In this document: piece after piece, positions 51,858 through 57,929 of the stretch
Layout of the letters: each line of letters begins with the position of its first letter
How positions within the stretch are numbered: the first letter of the stretch is position 1
Translations under genes and position numbers: made by a program
Notes under the pieces: model-generated
What the model was told of the DNA's origin: nothing
Seen by the model: the letters and a program-made list of their open reading frames with translations, nothing else
Database searches by the model: none
Assembly (NCBI GenBank): GCA_944384155.1
Contig: CALWSG010000001.1
Coordinates: forward strand, 1 to 57,929
From: an uncultured Lachnospiraceae bacterium
GTDB lineage: Bacteria > Bacillota > Clostridia > Lachnospirales > Lachnospiraceae
Direction: 5' to 3'
Length of the DNA stretch: 57,929 bases

Positions 51858-51897
51858 CTATAACTAATTATTTAAATTTATCTATTATTCAAAATAT

Positions 51898-53070
51898 TCA
51901 AAATATATTATCCCTGACTTTCACCATATCTCTTGTCTTTTTTCTTGTAATTTCCATCAGGTTAAGCTTTGTAAAGTCAATTACATTTGTACTTATGCTG
52001 TCTTTGGCCGCGTATTCCTTCATTGCATCAAGAATTTTTTTTCTGTTTTCATTTTCTGTCATATCAATAAAGTCAACAATAATTATTCCTGATATATTTC
52101 TTAAGGAAAGCTGTCTGGCAATTTCTTCTGCCGCTTCAAGATTTATTTTTAAAAAGGTTTTTTCCCTATCCTTTCCCTTGTCACATTTTCCGGTATTAAC
52201 ATCTATAACCGTCATGGCTTCTGTATAGTCAATAACGATATACCCTCCTGATTTAAGCCATACACGACGGCTTGAAATCTGGTCAAATAAGCTTTCAAAG
52301 CTGTACAGCTTATATAATGGAAGCAGCTTATCATAATACAGGGTGACTGAACAGTTTAATCCAATATCCTTAATTTGATTATATATATCTTCTATGTCAG
52401 TTATGATTTGGTCTTTATCTGATATATAAAAGTCTTTGACAGATGTCATAAGAGGATTATCTGCCTCCTTAAGGATATAGTTTTTTGGTCTTGTTCCGGC
52501 TATGGATATAAGCTTTTCATATTCAGATGAAAGAGATGATATTTCATCAATAATGTTAGAAATATCCGTATTGCAGCTTTTTGTTCTTATAAGTATGCCG
52601 TATTCCCTGTTTTTATAAATATTATTAAGCAAAGAGGATATTTCCTCTTTAAAGGCTTCATCTTTAATTTTTTTTGAAAAAGATATCCCGCTGCCGCCGT
52701 GTGTTAAAACAGCGTACTTACCTGTAAGCTCAAATTCTGTTGTACATACAGGATCCTTTGTTTTTGAAGCTTCTTTCTTTATCTGTATAATTATTCTGTC
52801 TCCCTGGCATAATTTTCCTGTATTTTTTACATTTAAAAATACAGGACGCAGCTTACCTGAAAGCTGAAGATATGCTTTACTGCCGTTACTGTATTCTATA
52901 AAAGCACAGTTAATGTTTTTTACAATATCCTTTACATATCCAACATATATATTGCCTAAAATATTTTTTTCATCATTATAAAATATTTGTGCTTTTACTG
53001 CCTTATCATCATAAAAGACAGCGTATGCAGTTCCATTATTTACTTTTGATATAACTGCTTTTCTGTTCAA
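51898..53070 (-). CDS. rng: RNase G/E-family endoribonuclease, lacking the C-terminal zinc-link
   Basis: The 390-residue protein has an N-terminal S1-like region (IYVGYVKDIVKNINCAFIEY) and the catalytic part with TVIDVNTGKC and IIIVDFIDM, the two Asp sites of the RNase E/G DNase-I-like domain, then LNLMEITRKKTRDMV, after which it stops. RNase E/G proteins usually continue to the CPxC zinc-link that joins dimers; here the protein ends soon after the RKRxR element. It starts at a TTG, 9 bases after a GGAG. It is probably the last gene of the transcript from hisB. Confidence 0.85.
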   Translation of the reverse strand: MNRKAVISKVNNGTAYAVFYDDKAVKAQIFYNDEKNILGNIYVGYVKDIVKNINCAFIEYSNGSKAYLQLSGKLRPVFLNVKNTGKLCQGDRIIIQIKKEASKTKDPVCTTEFELTGKYAVLTHGGSGISFSKKIKDEAFKEEISSLLNNIYKNREYGILIRTKSCNTDISNIIDEISSLSSEYEKLISIAGTRPKNYILKEADNPLMTSVKDFYISDKDQIITDIEDIYNQIKDIGLNCSVTLYYDKLLPLYKLYSFESLFDQISSRRVWLKSGGYIVIDYTEAMTVIDVNTGKCDKGKDREKTFLKINLEAAEEIARQLSLRNISGIIIVDFIDMTENENRKKILDAMKEYAAKDSISTNVIDFTKLNLMEITRKKTRDMVKVRDNIF

Positions 53071-53111
53071 ATTCCATATTCTCCATATTAATCATTAATT
53101 TGATTTGTACT

Positions 53112-53813
53112 TTAAAGTATGTCTTTTCCAAAGTCCATAAGAGGTATCAGATTATTGCAGGAATCATTACCGTACACCTCAAGCCTTGTATAAATAAAGG
53201 TAAAATCAGGAAGTGGTAATTCCATGTACCTGTAAAATGCGTCCATAACAAGCTCCGGCTTAATATTAACGGCACTTCCCGTTGAAAGTCTTATTTTTAG
53301 CGTATCACTTGTACCGCTGTAATTATATATATATGGCTTTATATTTAACCGGCTTACGCTCTTTTTTGTTTCTTTTATAACATTTACTTCAGGGGAATTA
53401 TTAAAAAATTCAGTAAATTTTTCATAAAAATTAAATCCTTCAGGCTTGTAGCCGTCCCTAAATATAATTTCATAATCTGCCGCTGCTACGCTTGCCATGG
53501 CATTCCCTGCATTATCATCAAGAAGTTTGTAGCTTAATATTTCAATTCCAGGTACATTGGCATCATTAAGTCTTTTAATGGCTTCCTTTGATGAATATGT
53601 GGTGTTTACTTCAATATCCACGTATTCTCCCTCGCTTAACATACCAACACCTAAGGGCTGTGCAAAAGACATTTTCTGGTGAGGATTAAATCCTTCAGAG
53701 TATGATATATCAATACTGCTGCGTCTTATAAGCTTTTGGAAATATCTCATTATATCAAGGTGTCCAACAAACTTTAAAACGCCGCGTTTTGCAAATTTAA
53801 TTCTTATTTTCAA
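53112..53813 (-). CDS. DUF2344/TIGR03936-family protein
   Basis: The 233-residue protein has KIRIKFAKRGVLKFVGHLD, RRSSIDISYSEGFNPHQKMSF and GVGMLSEGEYVDIEV, hallmarks of the TIGR03936 (DUF2344) family that is fused to, or beside, B12-binding-domain-type radical SAM proteins. The reaction is unknown; a tRNA or cofactor modification has been proposed for related proteins. It begins at TTG 53813, 8 bases after GGAGGAGG, and overlaps the radical SAM gene by 17 bases, so it is translationally coupled. Confidence 0.86.
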   Translation of the reverse strand: MKIRIKFAKRGVLKFVGHLDIMRYFQKLIRRSSIDISYSEGFNPHQKMSFAQPLGVGMLSEGEYVDIEVNTTYSSKEAIKRLNDANVPGIEILSYKLLDDNAGNAMASVAAADYEIIFRDGYKPEGFNFYEKFTEFFNNSPEVNVIKETKKSVSRLNIKPYIYNYSGTSDTLKIRLSTGSAVNIKPELVMDAFYRYMELPLPDFTFIYTRLEVYGNDSCNNLIPLMDFGKDIL

Positions 53814-55659
53814 AGCAGACACCTCCTCCAAATACAGCAGCCCCACAGCCCTGACACTTTATGCGGCAATTTGGCGTTACCTCTTCATTATGGGCTTTTT
53901 GCCATTCTTTCTTTAAAAAGCTTTTAGTAACTCCGACATTTATAAAATCCCATGGAAAAAGCTCATCTAAATCTCTTTCTCTTGTTGTATAAAAATCAAG
54001 ATTAATACCTGCATCATCTATTGCCTTAAGCCATTTGCCATAGTCAAAGGAATCACCCCATGCATCATATATACAGCCATTTTGATATGCATTTAATACA
54101 ACCTTTGCCACCTTTCTGTCCCCACGAGCCAAAAGTCCCTCTATAACAGATACATCTGCCTCATGCCAGTTATACTTCATGCTTTTTTTGTTAAGCATTT
54201 CCTTAAATTTGCCGTTAACAACCTTTGCTCTGTTTAAAAATTCTGTTTTTGTACACATGGCAGCCCACTGAAAAGGAGTAAATGGTTTCGGTATAAAAAA
54301 TGATGAGCTTGCTGTTATTGATACCTTTCCGTTTCGCTTATCCTTTGGTATTTCATAATAGCATTCAGCTATTTTTTCAGACAATAAAGCTATGCCTTCC
54401 ATATCTTCCCTTGTCTCTGTTGGGAGACCAAGCATAAAGTATAGCTTAACCTTATTCCAGCCTCCCTTAAATGCAAGACTGCAGCCGTTAAGTATACTTT
54501 CCTCTGTAAGCCCTTTGTTTATTACATTTCTAAGACGCTGGGAGCCTGCCTCAGGTGCAAAAGTAAGGCTGCTTTTTCTTATATCCTGAACCTTACTCAT
54601 AACATCAAGGGAAAATGCATCAACTCTCAGCGATGGAAGTGATACATTTACGCCGTTCCCCTTCTCTTCTATTAAAAACATTAAAAGCTCATCTAATTTT
54701 GAGTAGTCGCTTGAGCTTAGGGAGCTTAAGGAGATTTCTTCATGGCCTGTGCTTTTAAGCATTTTCTTTGCCATACTTTTAAGATAATCAACATTACGTT
54801 CCCTGACAGGTCTGTAAATCATTCCTGCCTGACAAAACCTGCAGCCCCTTATACAGCCCCGTTGTATTTCAAGAACAACTCTGTCCTGGGTTGCCCTTAT
54901 AAAAGGAACTAATGGTTTTTCAGGGTAAAATGTATTGCTTACATCCATAACTATTTCTTTTGTTATGTTTTTTGGTATATCATCATATATAGGCTCAAAG
55001 GAAGCAAGTGTTCCGTCAGTATTGTAGGATGGCTTGTAAAACATAGGAACGTAAAGCCCCGGAATCTTTGCTGCACTTCGTAAAAAATCTGTTCTTGAGC
55101 CGCCATTATCCCTGTTTTTTCTGTAGCATTCAATTAAGTCCTTATATACTGTTTCGCCTTCACCTATATAAAATATATCAAAAAAGTCAGCTATAGGTTC
55201 AGGATTATAAGTACACGGTCCTCCACCTATTACAATAGGATCTTCCATTGTTCGGTCCTGTGCAATAAGAGGTATATTGCTTAAATCAAGTATCTGCAAT
55301 ATATTTGTATAACACATTTCATATTGTATTGTAATTCCAAGAAAATCAAAATCCTTTACGGGAGATTGTGTTTCAAGTGCAAAAAGAGGGATTTTTTTAT
55401 CCCTCATAATTTTATCTAAGTCATGCCACGGAGAATAGACTCTTTCGCAGTATACACCATCCATTTTATTAAACATATCATATAAAATCTGTATTCCAAG
55501 ATGGGACATTCCTATCTCATATACATCGGGAAAGCACATACAAAACCGTACATCAACCTCACTTAAATTTTTTCTAATCATATTCACTTCATTACCGATA
55601 TATCTTGCAGGTTTGTCTATCTGCAATAAGATTTCATCGGAAAGTGCCAGCTTATTCAT
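53797..55659 (-). CDS. TIGR03960-family radical SAM protein
   Basis: The 620-residue protein has an N-terminal B12-binding-like domain (FCMCFPDVYEIGMSHLGIQIL), the radical-SAM cluster motif at C269, C273 and C276 (RGCIRGCRFCQAG), TFAPEAGSQRLRNVINKG and a C-terminal KCQGCG that may bind another metal centre. The family is of unknown reaction and nearly always pairs with the TIGR03936 protein; in some species the two are fused. It is preceded by AAGGAG and follows the L,D-transpeptidase-like gene by 22 bases. Confidence 0.9.
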   Translation of the reverse strand: MNKLALSDEILLQIDKPARYIGNEVNMIRKNLSEVDVRFCMCFPDVYEIGMSHLGIQILYDMFNKMDGVYCERVYSPWHDLDKIMRDKKIPLFALETQSPVKDFDFLGITIQYEMCYTNILQILDLSNIPLIAQDRTMEDPIVIGGGPCTYNPEPIADFFDIFYIGEGETVYKDLIECYRKNRDNGGSRTDFLRSAAKIPGLYVPMFYKPSYNTDGTLASFEPIYDDIPKNITKEIVMDVSNTFYPEKPLVPFIRATQDRVVLEIQRGCIRGCRFCQAGMIYRPVRERNVDYLKSMAKKMLKSTGHEEISLSSLSSSDYSKLDELLMFLIEEKGNGVNVSLPSLRVDAFSLDVMSKVQDIRKSSLTFAPEAGSQRLRNVINKGLTEESILNGCSLAFKGGWNKVKLYFMLGLPTETREDMEGIALLSEKIAECYYEIPKDKRNGKVSITASSSFFIPKPFTPFQWAAMCTKTEFLNRAKVVNGKFKEMLNKKSMKYNWHEADVSVIEGLLARGDRKVAKVVLNAYQNGCIYDAWGDSFDYGKWLKAIDDAGINLDFYTTRERDLDELFPWDFINVGVTKSFLKKEWQKAHNEEVTPNCRIKCQGCGAAVFGGGVCFENKN

Positions 55660-55681
55660 TAATATTCTCCTTCCGCTTTGA

Positions 55682-57112
55682 TTAATACCCCTTATATATA
55701 ATAACAGGAATATCGTTTGGTATTTCTCTGTATATTACGGCGGCATTTTCATTTGGAATATATATTGAGCCATAGCTTCCATTGTACAAATATGTTGTTC
55801 CGCCAAAATCATTTCTCCAGTCACAGCCTACAATGCCGATATTTGTGTCGGCATCATTGCCGTAGAAAACCATCCAATATGGCACGGTTCTGTTAAAATA
55901 AGCTCTGTTAAATGTATAGTTTGTAAACATAAATCTCATTCTGTATATACCTGTAGGTGTGGGATTACTGTTAGAGCCGCTTATAATATCACATTCTGTT
56001 ATAAGAGAGCCTTCCTTATAACAAAAAAGGTGCTGTGTCATTAAATTAATTTCAATATATGTATCACCTAAATCATTGTCACCGTGAGATGCAGCAGTTT
56101 GCAGATAATTAAGCTCTCTCTCTACATCTGTACCGCCCTTTATATCATTTATAATAGCTTCTGCTTCCGTACCTTCAGATATCCACCAGCCGTAATCACC
56201 ACCGGATATATTTATCTCATTGCCATAGGAATTTGTAAATACTCTTGACTGTCCCATGGTTTCAATATCCTTTGAAATATTGCCGACAAAGGCTTCTATT
56301 GCCTCAGTATCAAAAACAATATTACAATCTGAATCAACACTGAGCCAGCCGCTTATTATGCTTTCATCAATAACAACAGGGTCAAGCTCTCCGTTAAAGG
56401 TAAGAGTAATGGTAACTCCCACGTATTTGTTAAGAGTATTTACAAGCATTGTATATTTTTCATCACTGTCATTACTGTTAACAAGATAAAGCCCTTCCTT
56501 TTCAATATTAACCTCACTTTCCATATTAGAAACAGCTTCTGTAATTACAGCTTTAAGCTTCTGTGTATCAACTCTTGTTCCGGGATTTAAAGTTCCAACA
56601 GTATAGGTTCCATCGCTGTATGTAATCTCAGGAGGGGAGGCATCAGTCATTTTTTCTTCATCAAGACAGGCAAGGGTATTAAATCTGCTGTTTAATGCCG
56701 ACTCATCATATGTCACAGTAGTTTCTACAGTATGGCTGCCGCCCTTGCTAAAAAGCCATCCATAGCTGTTTTGTTCCTTTAACAGCTTTTCAATATCGCC
56801 GTCAATAGTCATCTGAAGCTTGATATCCTCGGCAGTTACATGCTCTATTGTATTATTTCTCTCAACAATCTGAAGATAATATGTTCTTATATTATCCTCC
56901 AATATTTCCTTAACAGCCTCTGCCGATTTAAAGGAACAGTCTATGCCGTTTATTGTTGTTCCCTTAAGGAAAAAGTATTGAAAATAAACTGATACAGACA
57001 GATATATAACTGCAATTACTATAATTGTAATTATGGAGGACAGTATAATAATTCTTTTTTTACTCTTTTTATCCTTTTTATTAGTATTATCCTTTAATAT
57101 ATCAGTATCCAT
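55682..57112 (-). CDS. L,D-transpeptidase-like protein with degenerate YkuD active site
   Basis: The 476-residue protein has a Lys-rich N-terminus, one membrane helix (about residues 22-45), an extracytoplasmic stretch with PG-binding repeat-like segments (GTTINGIDCSFKSAEAV and a second related stretch) and a C-terminal YkuD (L,D-transpeptidase) domain from TYIEINLMTQHLFCY onward. In active enzymes the site is HxG...SHGCxx; here His is Val428 in GIVGCDWR and SHGC reads SYGS (446-449), so both the nucleophilic Cys and its His partners are gone. It may bind the wall or regulate other enzymes rather than crosslink. It sits in an operon with hisI and radical SAM genes. Confidence 0.82.
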   Translation of the reverse strand: MDTDILKDNTNKKDKKSKKRIIILSSIITIIVIAVIYLSVSVYFQYFFLKGTTINGIDCSFKSAEAVKEILEDNIRTYYLQIVERNNTIEHVTAEDIKLQMTIDGDIEKLLKEQNSYGWLFSKGGSHTVETTVTYDESALNSRFNTLACLDEEKMTDASPPEITYSDGTYTVGTLNPGTRVDTQKLKAVITEAVSNMESEVNIEKEGLYLVNSNDSDEKYTMLVNTLNKYVGVTITLTFNGELDPVVIDESIISGWLSVDSDCNIVFDTEAIEAFVGNISKDIETMGQSRVFTNSYGNEINISGGDYGWWISEGTEAEAIINDIKGGTDVERELNYLQTAASHGDNDLGDTYIEINLMTQHLFCYKEGSLITECDIISGSNSNPTPTGIYRMRFMFTNYTFNRAYFNRTVPYWMVFYGNDADTNIGIVGCDWRNDFGGTTYLYNGSYGSIYIPNENAAVIYREIPNDIPVIIYKGY

Positions 57113-57120
57113 TTAATCTC

Positions 57121-57468
57121 CTAATTTGTTTTTATAATTTCATTAAAGAAACACGCTCTTTTCCCGGTATGGCATGCGGCACCAATCTGTTCAACCTTTG
57201 CCAGTATGGTATCCTTGTCGCAGTCTGCATAAAGCTCCTTAAAATATTGGAAGTGACCTGACGTAAGGCCTTTTTCCCACAGCTCCTTTCTGCTTCTGCT
57301 GTAGTAAGTCATTCTGCCTGTTTTAATTGTATGGTTAAATGCCTCTTCATTCATGTAGGCAAGCATTAACACTTCATTATTTACACAGTCCTGAACAATA
57401 ACAGGAACAAGCCCGTCACTGTTTTTCTTTAACATATCAAATGTAAGCATTGGCTTTAAATTGTCCAT
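57121..57468 (-). CDS. hisI: Phosphoribosyl-AMP cyclohydrolase
   Basis: HisI opens the purine ring of phosphoribosyl-AMP, the third step of histidine synthesis. The 115-residue, stand-alone form has [32 protein letters not shown] and the Zn/Mg-binding [11 protein letters not shown] and [11 protein letters not shown] with the conserved cysteines. It lacks the HisE half seen in fusions. It lies between hisB and the YkuD gene, with GGAGG before ATG. Confidence 0.96.
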   Translation of the reverse strand: MDNLKPMLTFDMLKKNSDGLVPVIVQDCVNNEVLMLAYMNEEAFNHTIKTGRMTYYSRSRKELWEKGLTSGHFQYFKELYADCDKDTILAKVEQIGAACHTGKRACFFNEIIKTN

Positions 57469-57488
57469 ATGTTCCTCCGTTTCGTATA

Positions 57489-57929
57489 TTAAAGGGTTCC
57501 CTTAGTTGACAGCACAGAACTTATTCTGTCATCTGTCATGACTGCCATATCAAGAGCCTTTGCAAAGCTTTTAAAGGCACACTCTATAATGTGGTGGTCA
57601 TTTTCACCTGAAAACATTTTAAAGTGAAGATTCATGGCTGCAGAATATGACACTGCATAGAAAAATTCCCTGCACATAGCTGTTTCAAAATAACCGCAGG
57701 AAGGAGTACTGAACCTTAAATCATAAGAAAAATAAGGTCTGCCTGATAAATCAAGAGCACACATTATAAGTGCATCGTCCATTGGAAGTATTGCGGAGCC
57801 GTAACGCTTAATTGATTTTTTATCCCCTGCAGCATCCTTTATCGCCTGTACAAGGACAATTCCCACATCTTCAATAAGGTGGTGGCAGTCACCGTATAAA
57901 TCCCCCTTTGCCTTTACTGCCAAATCAAA
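57489..57929 (-). CDS. hisB: Imidazoleglycerol-phosphate dehydratase, C-terminal part
   Basis: The frame is open to the right edge of the window, so the N-terminus lies outside. The part visible reads [36 protein letters not shown], a His-rich [13 protein letters not shown] and ALDMAV, all IGPD features with the paired metal-binding histidines. It dehydrates imidazole glycerol phosphate in histidine synthesis; it is directly upstream of hisI. The TTG at 57923 is internal to the gene. Confidence 0.94.
   Translation of the reverse strand, partial: FDLAVKAKGDLYGDCHHLIEDVGIVLVQAIKDAAGDKKSIKRYGSAILPMDDALIMCALDLSGRPYFSYDLRFSTPSCGYFETAMCREFFYAVSYSAAMNLHFKMFSGENDHHIIECAFKSFAKALDMAVMTDDRISSVLSTKGTL

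Noticed and set aside
51818..52228. 136-residue + strand open frame opposite rng
   Set aside because: Antisense to the catalytic domain of rng; Phe/Ser/Ile-rich shadow, and crosses the lipoprotein promoter.
1..57929. CRISPR arrays, tRNA/rRNA genes, insertion sequences
   Set aside because: No direct repeats with regular spacing, cloverleaf-like sequences or transposase genes were seen.

Overview
The window is AT-rich chromosomal DNA of a low-GC Firmicute, most likely a Lachnospiraceae-type member of the Clostridia. The evidence is gene order and gene content. A mreB-mreC-mreD-PBP2-minC-minD-minE-rodA-mgsA cluster, a yggS-sepF-ylmH cluster, a lexA gene divergent from a LysM (YneA-like) gene, and rplU-prp-rpmA-obgE are all present. 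Ribosome binding sites are of the AGGAGG type and TTG/GTG starts are frequent. Nearly everything is housekeeping. I see no prophage, insertion sequence, tRNA, rRNA or CRISPR array, and no gene-free stretch longer than about 300 bases.

Layout. From 1 to 33058 all genes run on the + strand in tightly packed groups: the end of a PgpH-like HD gene, ybeY, a lipid-linked-sugar flippase, a BofC-like protein and two flavoproteins; then proB, an unknown gene, a DUF896 gene, 5-formyl-THF cyclo-ligase and proA; then miaB, a membrane protein, mutS, a TPR/DUF4037/DUF4125 protein and mutL; then a lipoprotein, miaA, a PLP enzyme, radC, and the elongation/division-site cluster from mreB to rodA, closed by mgsA and a strong terminator. 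A short DUF378 gene lies on the - strand. The + strand resumes at 33437 with an HlyD-like protein, yggS, sepF, ylmH, aroB, lspA, an RluD-type pseudouridine synthase and a cytidylate-kinase-like gene. A separately promoted phospholipid operon follows (LPG-flippase-like protein, pssA, psd). After a - strand membrane protein come a TtcA-like gene and a stand-alone tyrosine recombinase, then the divergent yneA-like/lexA pair. From 46839 to the end everything is on the - strand: rsfS, yqeK, nadD, yhbY, obgE, rpmA, prp, rplU, a lipoprotein, an RNase G-like gene, two radical-SAM-associated genes, an L,D-transpeptidase-like gene, hisI and hisB (listed here in coordinate order, so transcription runs the other way).

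How the genes work together. Several blocks concern building and dividing the envelope: MreBCD, PBP2 and RodA elongate the cell, MinCDE and SepF place or stabilise the septum, LspA matures lipoproteins, PssA/Psd make phosphatidylethanolamine, and the YneA-like protein probably halts division under SOS control by LexA. A second theme is translation: YbeY, MiaA, MiaB, RsfS, YhbY, ObgE, L21, L27, Prp and TtcA/RluD-type RNA modification. A third is DNA maintenance: MutS, MutL, RadC, LexA and a Xer-type recombinase.

Most notable observations: (1) the YkuD domain of the L,D-transpeptidase-like protein has lost its catalytic Cys and His positions; (2) the yneA-like/lexA intergenic region has a consensus promoter with GAAC-N4-GTTC operators in its spacer and just downstream; (3) a TPR protein with a nucleotidyltransferase-like signature sits between mutS and mutL; (4) two abutting perfect stem-loops precede the cytidylate-kinase-like gene, the second covering a possible Shine-Dalgarno; (5) the PgpH-like HD domain is compact and lacks some metal-ligand positions; (6) PBP2 has an insertion of roughly 220-250 residues before its transpeptidase domain. 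I did not find a clearly new multi-gene system; these are single-gene or regulatory candidates.
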